DNA from: Polynucleobacter ibericus
GTDB lineage: Bacteria > Pseudomonadota > Gammaproteobacteria > Burkholderiales > Burkholderiaceae
Length of the DNA stretch: 64,000 bases
NCBI RefSeq assembly: GCF_018687955.1
Contig: NZ_CP061309.1
Location: 1,111,564 to 1,175,563, forward strand
Direction: 5' to 3'
In this document: piece after piece, positions 56,237-64,000 of the stretch
Position numbering within the stretch: position 1 is the stretch's first letter
How the letters are laid out: each line of letters opens with the position of its first letter
Program-made: the position numbers and the translations under genes
Notes under the pieces: generated by a model
Told to the model about the DNA's origin: nothing
Seen by the model: the letters and a program-made list of their open reading frames with translations, nothing else
Database searches by the model: none

Positions 56237-58042
56237 TCAGAAGCTTTCGCCCGGATTGCGCGGTTTTCTAGGCCCTTTATTAAAGGGTTTGCGCCCTTTT
56301 GGTGCTCCCCTTTTAGGTCCATTTCCGGGGCTTTGGGGGTTGGCAGTCACAAAAGCAGACTGTCCATGATGAACTTTGGCACCTTTACTGCGGTTTTGGC
56401 CCTGACCACCTTGCCCGCCCTGGCCACCTTGACCGCCTCTACCGCCTTGCCCCTGACCAGGTCTGCCGCCCTGGGTACGACCACGGAAAGGACCGCGCCC
56501 TTCACCAGAACCACCGCCGCCGCCAGGTTTGCCGCCTCTGCCCTGATGCGTTAGGCCGTTATGGCCGCTTGCGAGAGTTAAGGCGTCACGAGAACCCCAG
56601 TAAGAAACTGAGGTTTGCATTGGATCTGGTTGGAAGTCTTCCCCCATAGGGCGACGATCGCGATTATTAGAGTTGGAATTAGGATTGCGTCCCTTATCTT
56701 GTGGCTGTGGCATTTTTAAGCCCGCAGACTTCATCAAGTTATAGATGCCGCCGGCCTCAATCTCTTCCCATTTACCGCGACGTAAGCGCGGAGGTAATAA
56801 GAAAATGCCATAACGAGTTCGGATCAAGCGAGATACTACGTGACCAACTGCCTCAAACATACGACGTACTTCGCGATTACGACCTTCAGTTAGGGCAACG
56901 TGGTACCAACGATTAGCACCCTCGCCACCACCCATTGCTAGGCGCAAGAATTTGGCTTGGCCATCATCAAGCGTGATACCGCTCTTTAATAGCGCTGTAT
57001 TTTCTTGACTCAAGTCACCCAAAATACGCACAGCATATTCACGCTCGACACCATAACGTGGATGCATTAAGCGATTGGCTAATTCACCTGAAGTAGTAAA
57101 CAACAACAGTCCTTCAGTATTAAAGTCCAAGCGACCCACTGCGATCCAGCGTCCTTGACGCGGCTTTGGCAAACGATCAAATACCGTTGGACGACCTTCA
57201 GGATCAGACTGACTCACGATTTCGCCAGCTGGCTTGTGATACATGATCACGCGTGGCGGCTTAGTCTGAATCTTCCGATGTACCGGCTTGCCATTAATAC
57301 GAACTTGATCAGTTGGTCCAATACGCTGACCGATATGTGCTGGTAATCCATTAACCGATACGCGCCCTTGAATAATCAAGTCCTCCATATCGCGACGGGA
57401 TCCCATGCCGACGTCAGCCAATACCTTGTGTAGCTTTACGGTATCTTCGTCATCTGCATCGTCATCTAGACCATCTAGGTCAGACCAAACTTCATCTCGC
57501 AAACTAAGCGGTAAATCATCCACATTCGCAAACTGCAGACTACTCATTTCTTCATCTGTTGGCGCATCCGAATCATCATCTTCACGTGAACGTTGAGCGC
57601 GTTGTGCGCGACGCTCTGCACCAGTTTGATGAGAGATCTCACTCTCATTCACACCATCGGGATTTTTAACTTCCTCAACTTCAGGCGCATCCAAAGCAGC
57701 ATCAAACTCACCAGAAACTACTGAAGCAAACAACGCTTCGCTTTCTGCTGGGTTAGGAGCTAACTTGGCAGATTGATTGCCTTGATTGTTGCCGCCTTCA
57801 CGCGGACCGTTGCTTTCACCACCCTCGCGGCGTGGCCTATCCTTGTTGAATGGACGTTTCTTATTAAAAGGGTGTTTGGTGCCACCTGCACCTTGACGAC
57901 GGGGGCGACGCTCGCCACGTTCCGCACGCTCTCCTCCCTCAGACTTTGCGCCATCAGTATTGGATGGCGTAGCTTCTGCACTGGAGGGGGTTGCCGATGG
58001 TTTTACTACCGGGGATGAATCGTTTTCGTTAGAGCTTGTCAT
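56237..58042 (-). CDS. rluB: 23S rRNA pseudouridine(2605) synthase RluB with long low-complexity tails
   Basis: RluB modifies uridine 2605 of 23S rRNA. The catalytic core (about residues 200-450) has the S4 domain ([20 protein letters not shown]), [20 protein letters not shown] segment, the catalytic [14 protein letters not shown] and [20 protein letters not shown]. The protein is 601 residues, far longer than a typical RluB. The first 200 residues are charged ([14 protein letters not shown]), and the last 140 are rich in Gly, Arg and Gln ([20 protein letters not shown]). These tails are probably disordered RNA-binding extensions. The gene lies 6 bp after scpB. Confidence 0.93.
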   Translation of the reverse strand: MTSSNENDSSPVVKPSATPSSAEATPSNTDGAKSEGGERAERGERRPRRQGAGGTKHPFNKKRPFNKDRPRREGGESNGPREGGNNQGNQSAKLAPNPAESEALFASVVSGEFDAALDAPEVEEVKNPDGVNESEISHQTGAERRAQRAQRSREDDDSDAPTDEEMSSLQFANVDDLPLSLRDEVWSDLDGLDDDADDEDTVKLHKVLADVGMGSRRDMEDLIIQGRVSVNGLPAHIGQRIGPTDQVRINGKPVHRKIQTKPPRVIMYHKPAGEIVSQSDPEGRPTVFDRLPKPRQGRWIAVGRLDFNTEGLLLFTTSGELANRLMHPRYGVEREYAVRILGDLSQENTALLKSGITLDDGQAKFLRLAMGGGEGANRWYHVALTEGRNREVRRMFEAVGHVVSRLIRTRYGIFLLPPRLRRGKWEEIEAGGIYNLMKSAGLKMPQPQDKGRNPNSNSNNRDRRPMGEDFQPDPMQTSVSYWGSRDALTLASGHNGLTHQGRGGKPGGGGGSGEGRGPFRGRTQGGRPGQGQGGRGGQGGQGGQGGQGQNRSKGAKVHHGQSAFVTANPQSPGNGPKRGAPKGRKPFNKGPRKPRNPGESF

Positions 58043-58048
58043 TAATTA

Positions 58049-58765
58049 TTATTTTGTTTCGTCTGCTTTATCTTCAGACTCAGGGGTAACTTCTTCGGTA
58101 GCTTCATGAGCAACTTCGTTAGTTGCTTCTTCTTTCATTACTTCTTCAGCTGCGCTTACTTCTTGCGCTTCAGCATCAATGATGACTGTTTCTACTGTGG
58201 CGGATGGATCAAACTCCATTACTGCTTGACCTAATTGCGCTGCAGCAGCCATTGGCGCAGCATCTTCCAAGATTGGCAAGCTTTGTAAATTTGTCAGACT
58301 GAGATCATCCAAAAACTGTTTGGTGGTTGCGTACAAGCCTGGTCGGCCAATGGTTTCTTTATGGCCAATCACCTCAACCCAACCACGGTCTTCTAACTGC
58401 TTCATGACGTTGCTACTTACTGCAACACCACGAATTTCTTCAATCTCACCACGGGTTACTGGCTGACGATAGGCGATGATGGCTAATGTCTCCATCACAG
58501 CACGTGAATACTTTGGCGGCTTTTCTGGTGTGAGGCGATCAAGGTACTCGCGCATCGAAAGGCGACTCTGAAAACGCCAGCCGGTTGCGATATGCACCAA
58601 CTCCATGCCTTTGTCATCCCAAGTGCGCTGTAGCTCGACCAATGCCTCATCGATATCTGCCGTAGTGATGTCTTCAATAAATAAACGAGACAAATCAGCA
58701 ACGGTGAGTGGCTCCTGTGCGCACAGGAGGGCTGTTTCAATTACACGCTTATTGTGATCGTCCAT
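58049..58765 (-). CDS. scpB: Segregation and condensation protein ScpB
   Basis: ScpB joins ScpA and SMC in the chromosome-condensing complex. The 238-residue protein has the paired winged-helix pattern: [68 protein letters not shown] and [18 protein letters not shown]-terminal acidic tail ([13 protein letters not shown]) of about 60 residues follows. scpA is not adjacent. It is divergent from the patatin-like gene across a 187-bp gap without recognisable features. Confidence 0.94.
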   Translation of the reverse strand: MDDHNKRVIETALLCAQEPLTVADLSRLFIEDITTADIDEALVELQRTWDDKGMELVHIATGWRFQSRLSMREYLDRLTPEKPPKYSRAVMETLAIIAYRQPVTRGEIEEIRGVAVSSNVMKQLEDRGWVEVIGHKETIGRPGLYATTKQFLDDLSLTNLQSLPILEDAAPMAAAAQLGQAVMEFDPSATVETVIIDAEAQEVSAAEEVMKEEATNEVAHEATEEVTPESEDKADETK

Positions 58766-58952
58766 AAAATTCGGGCTACCAGGAGTAATCCTGATTAGGC
58801 TTTAAAAATGTATTTAGTAATGGGTTTTGGTGTTCTCTAGCGACTACGGACAATCCATCTCATCAGTTCTTATTGGAATATGTCCGCGCTGAAACGAAGT
58901 CCTTTTCGTTCACCTTCCACCCATTATAAGGTAGGCTCAATACAATAGCTAT

Positions 58953-59876
58953 ATGCATAAGAATTCCACCAAATCCCCTTTGTTAGTGCCTAGTACCCCA
59001 GATTCCATGGAGCGCCGTAGACTTCTGAGTCTTGGCATTGGCATGGGAGCGCTTATCGGGGGTGCCGGCCTAAGCTCTTGCAGCCTCATAGGTAATAAAA
59101 AACCGGTAGTTGGCTTGGTTTTGGGAGCAGGCGCTGCAAGAGGTTTTGCCCATGTGGGAGTCATTAAGGCCTTAGAAGCTCAAGGTATCCGACCAGATAT
59201 CGTCGTTGGAAGTAGTGCAGGCAGTGTCATTGCCGCCCTATTGGCCTCAGGAGCCACAGGCAATGACCTCAATCGCCTGGCTCTGAGTCTGGATGAAGCC
59301 ACAATTGCTGACTGGGGTCTGCCCTTTGCGGGACGCTTTGGCGGCCTTATCAAAGGTGATGCCCTACAAAACATGGTCAACCGTGAAGTACAAAATAAAT
59401 CTATTGAACAAATGCGTATTCCCTTGGGAATTGTTGCTACTGAATTGCAATCAGGCAAAGGTGTTCTGTTTAGGACTGGTAACACTGGCTTAGCGGTGCG
59501 CGCCTCTTGTAGCGTGCCAGGCGTATTTCAGCCGGCAGTCATCAGCGGTAAAGAATATGTAGATGGTGGATTAGTGGCACCAGTACCAGTCAGTTATGCC
59601 AGACAGATGGGCGCAACCTTAGTGATCGCAGTGAACATCTCTTCTGAACCAGTTCATCAAGATGCCAGCGGAACTCTCGGCGTGTTACAGCAGACCATCT
59701 CCATCATGCAGCGAAGCATCAATCAATATGAATTAAAGAGCGCCGATATTGTGATTCAGCCGCAACTTAAGCAAATGGGTGGTGGTGATTTCAAATCCAG
59801 AAATGCAGCCATCCTTGCTGGTGAAGCCGCAGCACAAGAGCAAATGGGATTAATTAAAGAAAAGCTCAAAAGCTAG
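58953..59876 (+). CDS. Patatin-like phospholipase, lipoprotein
   Basis: This 307-residue protein has a lipoprotein signal with Cys43 in GLSSC, preceded by RRRLLSLG. A patatin domain follows: oxyanion loop LGAGAARGFAHVGVIKALE, catalytic Ser88 in VVGSSAGSV, and the DGG of YVDGGLVAPVPVSYAR for the catalytic Asp. It resembles RssA/YchK-type acyl hydrolases. The real start may be Met19 (MERRRLL), which would give a normal-length lipoprotein signal. The likely role is membrane lipid turnover at the inner or outer membrane. Confidence 0.9.
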   Translation: MHKNSTKSPLLVPSTPDSMERRRLLSLGIGMGALIGGAGLSSCSLIGNKKPVVGLVLGAGAARGFAHVGVIKALEAQGIRPDIVVGSSAGSVIAALLASGATGNDLNRLALSLDEATIADWGLPFAGRFGGLIKGDALQNMVNREVQNKSIEQMRIPLGIVATELQSGKGVLFRTGNTGLAVRASCSVPGVFQPAVISGKEYVDGGLVAPVPVSYARQMGATLVIAVNISSEPVHQDASGTLGVLQQTISIMQRSINQYELKSADIVIQPQLKQMGGGDFKSRNAAILAGEAAAQEQMGLIKEKLKS

Positions 59877-59910
59877 GCGCTTAATCCCCATTTGTTGTCG
59901 TGGTATGGTT

Positions 59911-59946
59911 CCATACATCTAATTGTAGTTACAATTTGATGTATGG
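59911..59946. promoter_or_regulatory. Large inverted repeat covering the brnT start
   Basis: CCATACATC-T-AATTGTA-GT-TACAATT-T-GATGTATGG forms a 36-bp inverted repeat in which 16 of 17 pairs match. Its right arm contains the brnT ATG (59943). The inner arm has TACAAT at 59930-59935, a good -10 element only 7 bp before the ATG. It is a likely BrnA operator; if the -10 is real, brnT would be transcribed without a leader. Both functions are inferred. Confidence 0.7.
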
Positions 59947-60218
59947 AGATTACCTATGACCAATCAAAAAACCTGCACAACATTCGACACCGTAATCTTT
60001 CATTTGAGGAAGTAAGGGAGTTCGACTTTGAAACAGCAAACTTCGCAATTGATAAAAGAAAAAACTACGGGGAAATTCGAAGATGCACCCTTGGATATTT
60101 AGGCAGCAGACTGCATGCGTTGGTGTTTACAGAAACGATAAAAGGAATTCCAGTGATTAGCTTTAGGAAAGCAAATAAACGAGAGATTGAAAGTTATGAA
60201 CAAAAAAATAAAGCGTGA
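59943..60218 (+). CDS. brnT: BrnT-family toxin
   Basis: BrnT is a RelE-fold endoribonuclease toxin. The 91-residue protein matches the family in length and order: MEITYDQSKNLHNIRHRNLS, FEEVREFDF, the GEIRRCTLGYLGSRLHALVF strand region, and VISFRKANKREIESYE near the end. No Shine-Dalgarno sequence is visible, and the start codon is inside the operator repeat. The antitoxin frame overlaps its end by 23 bp. This locus has no frameshift, in contrast to the two other toxin loci in the window. Confidence 0.92.
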   Translation: MEITYDQSKNLHNIRHRNLSFEEVREFDFETANFAIDKRKNYGEIRRCTLGYLGSRLHALVFTETIKGIPVISFRKANKREIESYEQKNKA

Positions 60219-60468
60219 TCAAGACGACTTCGAATGGACTGCTGCGGAGATAAAATCTTCCAAAAAGATTAATTCTCTTCCAAAATCGTTACAAGAAAAA
60301 TTGGCATCCCGCAAATCAAGGGGACCCCAAGCCAAGCCAACAAAAGTTTCTATGACTATTCGCTTATCTAGAGATGTGATTGAGTCATTTAAAGCTACTG
60401 GTGATGGCTGGCAAACTAAAATTGATTTGGCACTTAAGCAATGGCTTCAAGAGCACACGCTTGTTTAA
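60196..60468 (+). CDS. brnA: BrnA-family antitoxin
   Basis: BrnA neutralises BrnT and represses the brnTA promoter through a ribbon-helix-helix domain. The 90-residue protein starts MNKKIKRDQDDFEWTAAEIK and has the DNA-binding strand-helix region KVSMTIRLSRDVIESFKATG, then GWQTKIDLALKQWLQEH. The ATG at 60196 with GAGAG upstream was preferred to a TTG at 60187. It overlaps brnT by 23 bp. Confidence 0.92.
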   Translation: MNKKIKRDQDDFEWTAAEIKSSKKINSLPKSLQEKLASRKSRGPQAKPTKVSMTIRLSRDVIESFKATGDGWQTKIDLALKQWLQEHTLV

Positions 60469-60477
60469 GGTGCTTAC

Positions 60478-61125
60478 TTATAGATTGCGTGACTTACGCT
60501 TAAGATTTTTTACTTCATTTAGCAACTCTTGACGCTCGGAGTCATTGAGACTATCGCTACCGTCTAAGCGACGTGCACCATCAAAACGTTTGTCCCAGTA
60601 AAGACTGCCGAGATCATCCACACGTACATTCGTACCTTTAGATGGCGAATGTATGAATTTGTTATCGCCCACATAGATTCCCACATGAGAAAAAGTGAGG
60701 CGCATGGTGTTAAAGAATACGAGGTCGCCCGGCTGTAATTCTTCGCGGGTAATCGGCTTACCAACACGACTCATTTGAGTTGACTTGCGCGGCAGTAAAA
60801 AACCAAGCTTATCTTTGAATACATAACCAACAAAACTGCTGCCATCCAAACCGGACTGCGGCAGTTCTGTATCCCAGCGGTAACGCACACCAATCACTTC
60901 CATAGCGCGGTTAATCAACTCTTCTGATTTTCCAGTGACGGTATCAGCCAAGCGATCTGATACGCGGGCAATATATGAACGCCCTGCTTGGAACATGCTT
61001 TCTTTTGGAACCGCAGCTTCCGCAGATGCCTCAACCGCTGGATCGGCCGCATAGGCAGATACAGAGATAAGAGCACCCAAACTCAGGCCCAGTACTTTTG
61101 AAAACAGTGCTTTTTTCAATGACAT
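60478..61125 (-). CDS. NlpC/P60-fold exported protein lacking the catalytic cysteine
   Basis: NlpC/P60 enzymes are cysteine peptidases that cut peptidoglycan stem peptides. This 215-residue protein has a signal peptide (cleavage near AYAAD, residue about 26) and the C40 domain (about residues 68-190): GVRYRWDTELPQSGLDGSSF, LQPGDLVFFNT, FSHVGIYVGDNKFIHSPS. The catalytic cysteine normally found in GLDCSG is Gly95 here (codon GGC at 60841-60843), and the protein contains no cysteine at all, although His147 and His159 remain. It is either a non-catalytic binding protein or a decayed hydrolase. Confidence 0.88.
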   Translation of the reverse strand: MSLKKALFSKVLGLSLGALISVSAYAADPAVEASAEAAVPKESMFQAGRSYIARVSDRLADTVTGKSEELINRAMEVIGVRYRWDTELPQSGLDGSSFVGYVFKDKLGFLLPRKSTQMSRVGKPITREELQPGDLVFFNTMRLTFSHVGIYVGDNKFIHSPSKGTNVRVDDLGSLYWDKRFDGARRLDGSDSLNDSERQELLNEVKNLKRKSRNL

Positions 61126-61273
61126 CAGATCAGTTTAACAAAGAACCCATATTTCACCAAGTCTTGAATATAGACTTAAGTCATTGTTTATAAACATAAT
61201 TTTGCATTAAACGAGGGCAGATGCACCAATTTAGCCCATATTAGAGGGGTTTTAGCTTTCGCCCTACCCCACT

Positions 61274-62911
61274 TTAAGTGAGCTCAGCAGCTGCAAATAG
61301 CTCTTTGGTATATATCTGACGGGGATGCTTAATGAGGGTTTCGGTATCACCAAACTCCACCACCTTCCCATCCTTGAGAACCATCACCTCATGGGACATT
61401 GCCCGAATCACCGCTAAATCATGGCTAATCATGAGATAGGCCAAGTTGTATTTCTTCTGTAACTCAGTAAGAAGTGCCAGCACCTGTTTTTGAATAGAAA
61501 CATCTAATGCAGAAGTTGGTTCATCCAAAACCAAAATTTGTGGTCGTAATATTAATGCGCGTGCAATGGCAATCCGTTGGCGTTGTCCACCAGAAAACTC
61601 ATGGGGGTAACGTAACAGCGCCGAACGATCAAGCCCCACTTCTTTGAGCATATCAACTACACGAGTCTCACGTTCTGCAGTAGAGAGTTTCGGGAAGTGC
61701 ACATCCAAACCTTCGGAAATAATTTGCAAGACATTCATGCGTGGTGACAGCGATCCAAAGGGATCTTGAAAAATCACCTGCAAACTAGAACGCATTGCAC
61801 GTCTCTCAATTGGCTTTAATTTTTGCCAATCACTGCCAAGCACATCAACATTACCCGTTACCTCCGCAGAGGAATCGCCCAGTAAACCCAGCACAGCCAT
61901 ACCCAATGTTGTCTTACCAGAGCCAGACTCACCAATCACGCCAATAGTCTGGCCTTGCTTTAATGCAAAGCTGACTTTTTTTAGCACTTTATGGGGGGGC
62001 GCTTTTTTAAACCAAGAAACTGACTCTGAACTTGGATAAGCAACGGACAACTCTTCCGTTTTTAACAGCACTGGGGCCAAAGGCATGAGTGGCGCTAAGT
62101 CACGCACAGGCTCACTGTTGACCAAAGCGCGCGTATAGGGATCTTCAGGATGTTCAAATACTTGCTTAGTTGGTCCAGACTCCAATAGGTTGCCTTGATT
62201 CAGGACCGCTACACGTTGTGCAAAATGTTTCACCATATTGAGATCATGCGTAATCAGCAGGATTCCCATGCCGCCATGATCTTTAGATTCTTCTTGGAGC
62301 TCCTTTAATAAATCCAAGATTTGCAAACGCAAGCTCACATCCAAAGCAGTGGTTGGCTCATCCGCAATCAGTAGGCGCGGCTTGCATGCCAATGCCATTG
62401 CAATCATGGCGCGCTGTCGTTGACCACCAGAGAGTTGATGGGGGTAAGAATGAAAGCGACGCTCAGGCTCGGGAATACCGGTTTTTCTGAGTAAGTCGAT
62501 AGCAGCATCAATCGAATCCGCCTTGGAGATCAAGGGTTGGTAGATTTGTACTGCTTCAATAATTTGGTTGCCAACTGTAAACAGAGGATTGAGTGCAGTC
62601 ATTGGCTCCTGAAAGACCATGGCAATTTCGCGGCCACGAACCTCACGAATATCTTGCATAGACATCGAGAGTAAATCTACTGTGCCCTTCCCGTCTTTTT
62701 TATTCCACAGAATCTTTCCGGAAACTTTGGCGCCTTCTGGCTCGAGTCGTAATGGTGCCAAGGCAGTCAAGGTCTTACCTGAGCCTGATTCACCCACCAG
62801 AGCCACACGCTCACCGATACCAATTTCTAAATTGAGGTGATTAACGGCAAACTTTTCACGGCGGCCTGAACCAAAAGAGATGCAAAGGTCTTCGTAGCGT
62901 AGCAAACTCAT
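61274..62911 (-). CDS. yejF: Peptide ABC transporter, fused double ATP-binding protein (YejF type)
   Basis: This 545-residue protein carries two complete ABC ATPase domains in tandem. The first has Walker A GESGSGKTLTA and signature LSGGQRQRA. The second has Walker A GESGSGKTTLG, signature FSGGQRQRI and Walker B ILVLDEPTSALD. It energises oligopeptide uptake with the YejE and YejB permeases. Its start overlaps the yejE stop by 4 bp. Confidence 0.94.
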   Translation of the reverse strand: MSLLRYEDLCISFGSGRREKFAVNHLNLEIGIGERVALVGESGSGKTLTALAPLRLEPEGAKVSGKILWNKKDGKGTVDLLSMSMQDIREVRGREIAMVFQEPMTALNPLFTVGNQIIEAVQIYQPLISKADSIDAAIDLLRKTGIPEPERRFHSYPHQLSGGQRQRAMIAMALACKPRLLIADEPTTALDVSLRLQILDLLKELQEESKDHGGMGILLITHDLNMVKHFAQRVAVLNQGNLLESGPTKQVFEHPEDPYTRALVNSEPVRDLAPLMPLAPVLLKTEELSVAYPSSESVSWFKKAPPHKVLKKVSFALKQGQTIGVIGESGSGKTTLGMAVLGLLGDSSAEVTGNVDVLGSDWQKLKPIERRAMRSSLQVIFQDPFGSLSPRMNVLQIISEGLDVHFPKLSTAERETRVVDMLKEVGLDRSALLRYPHEFSGGQRQRIAIARALILRPQILVLDEPTSALDVSIQKQVLALLTELQKKYNLAYLMISHDLAVIRAMSHEVMVLKDGKVVEFGDTETLIKHPRQIYTKELFAAAELT

Positions 62912-63933
62912 GAGCGGCCTCCACTCATCAAGCCAGCTTTACGAGAATCAAAGGCATTGCGCAAGGCCTCACCCATAAAAGTCAATAACAGCAAAGTGGC
63001 AACCAAGACTACAAAGGTAGATAAAGAAATCCACCAAGCATCTAAATTACTTTTGCCTTGGGAGAGTAATTCACCCAGGCTTGGTGTTCCTGGAGGAACG
63101 CCTAATCCCAAAAAGTCCAGGCTTGTTAGAGACAAGATGGCAGCGCTCATGCGAAATGGCAAAAAAGTAATTACTGGTGTCAAGCTATTGGGCAGAATGT
63201 GACGCCACATGATTTGCACATTGGTCAAACCCAATGCGCGTGCTGCACGAACATACTCCAAGGCACGGTTGCGGAAAAATTCTGCGCGGACATAATCCGA
63301 TAAACCCATCCAACCGAAAGCGGCCAACAAAATAATCAGCAATGAAACGCTGGGATTAAAGATAGAAGCAAAAATAATTAACAAGTACAGCTCGGGCATA
63401 GCAGACCATATTTCAATCAGTCGTTGCGAGACCAAGTCAAACTTACCGCCAAAGAATCCCATCAGAGATCCCGTGATGATGCCCACAGTCACCCCAACAA
63501 AGGTAAGTGCTAGACCAAAGAGAATAGACAAGCGAAAGCCATAAATCAGACGGGCAAGCACATCACGACCACGATCATCAGTACCTAACCAGTTCTCCAA
63601 GGAAGGTGGCGCTGGATTAGGAACTTTAGAGAAGTAGTTCAGCGTCTCATAGCTATAGTGAATCGGTGGGTAGATTGCCCAATTGCCATTGCTAGTGATG
63701 TTCTGACGAATATCAGGATCCAAGAAATCTGTAGGTGTAGCAAAGTCGCCGCCAAAAACAGTTTCAGGTTGACTCTTCACAATCGGGAAATAAAAACGCC
63801 CCTCATAACGAACTACCAAAGGTTTATCATTTGCAATGAACTCTGCGCACATGGATAAACCAAACAGGATCATGAAAATCCATAGGCTTGCATATCCCAT
63901 CCGGCTATTCTTAAAGCGCTGCCAACGACTCAT
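62908..63933 (-). CDS. yejE: Peptide ABC transporter permease (YejE type)
   Basis: This 341-residue inner-membrane permease has an N-terminal helix, a periplasmic loop with VVRYEGRFYFP, and the BPD_transp_1 domain with LGTDDRGRDVLARLIYGFRL and the EAA-loop region VRAARALGLTNVQIMWRHIL. ATG 63933 overlaps the yejB stop as ATGA, and this start removes an unrelated upstream stretch of open frame. It works with YejB and YejF. Confidence 0.94.
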   Translation of the reverse strand: MSRWQRFKNSRMGYASLWIFMILFGLSMCAEFIANDKPLVVRYEGRFYFPIVKSQPETVFGGDFATPTDFLDPDIRQNITSNGNWAIYPPIHYSYETLNYFSKVPNPAPPSLENWLGTDDRGRDVLARLIYGFRLSILFGLALTFVGVTVGIITGSLMGFFGGKFDLVSQRLIEIWSAMPELYLLIIFASIFNPSVSLLIILLAAFGWMGLSDYVRAEFFRNRALEYVRAARALGLTNVQIMWRHILPNSLTPVITFLPFRMSAAILSLTSLDFLGLGVPPGTPSLGELLSQGKSNLDAWWISLSTFVVLVATLLLLTFMGEALRNAFDSRKAGLMSGGRS

Positions 63934-64000
63934 GAACCGCCTCCCGCACCAAACTGAATGCGTGGGTCTACATAAACATAGCAAAGGTCAGAAATTAACT
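63930..64000 (-). CDS. yejB: Peptide ABC transporter permease YejB, C-terminal end only
   Basis: Only the last 23 codons are inside the window (LISDLCYVYVDPRIQFGAGG and GS before the stop). The D-L-x-Y-x-x-V-D-P-R-I ending is typical of DppB/YejB-type permeases, and the ATGA overlap with yejE supports the assignment. Confidence 0.85.
   Translation of the reverse strand, partial: LISDLCYVYVDPRIQFGAGGGS

Overview
The window looks like a chromosomal segment of a freshwater betaproteobacterium of the Polynucleobacter type (Burkholderiaceae). The evidence is moderate GC, very tight gene packing, the Burkholderiales-style block rluB-rimP-nusA-infB-rbfA-truB-typA-tex, a TctC/Bug-type solute-binding protein, and a compact sox set. 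The genus is inferred from gene order and protein character; no database search was possible.

Layout. 1-5009 (minus): a two-partner-secretion-type exoprotein, then a DUF4239 membrane protein and a PstS-like binding protein cut by the window edge. 5121-9559: tRNA-Leu(UAA), a penicillin-acylase-family enzyme, two small envelope proteins and purU. 9576-14310 (minus): a six-gene unit in which a molybdenum-hydroxylase pair (IorA/IorB type) precedes soxX-soxY-soxZ-soxA, with no soxB. 14439-23405: lrgAB, a higBA locus with a frameshifted toxin, an omega-aminotransferase, a TctC-type binding protein, a gamma-glutamyltransferase, a second toxin-antitoxin remnant with a frameshifted toxin, a Pif1-like helicase and a SUMF1-fold protein.

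23447-39067 is a c-di-GMP and cellulose island. It holds two diguanylate cyclases, two HD-GYP proteins, bcsZ and bcsG (plus strand), and a minus-strand unit dgkA, cyclase-like tail-anchored protein, bcsA, bcsC, small TPR protein. BcsA carries two complete PilZ motifs with a membrane segment between them, and no bcsB is present. BcsG indicates phosphoethanolamine-modified cellulose. DgkA in the same island could recycle the diacylglycerol that BcsG releases. These features make the island the most unusual part of the window.

39159-45631: an alanine-rich coiled-coil protein, tRNA-His, dusA, small hypothetical proteins, an FMN-dependent glutamate-synthase-family protein, a third diguanylate cyclase coupled to a small unrecognised gene, and an RluA-type pseudouridine synthase. 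45683-58765 (minus): the translation and transcription block tex, typA, truB, rbfA, infB, nusA, rimP, rluB, scpB, with an apparent attenuator-like hairpin just upstream of rimP. 58953-64000: a patatin-like lipoprotein, an intact brnTA pair with a large inverted repeat over its start, an NlpC/P60 protein that has lost its catalytic cysteine, and the yejB-yejE-yejF peptide transporter genes (yejB cut by the edge).

No CRISPR array, rRNA, complete insertion sequence or prophage was recognised.
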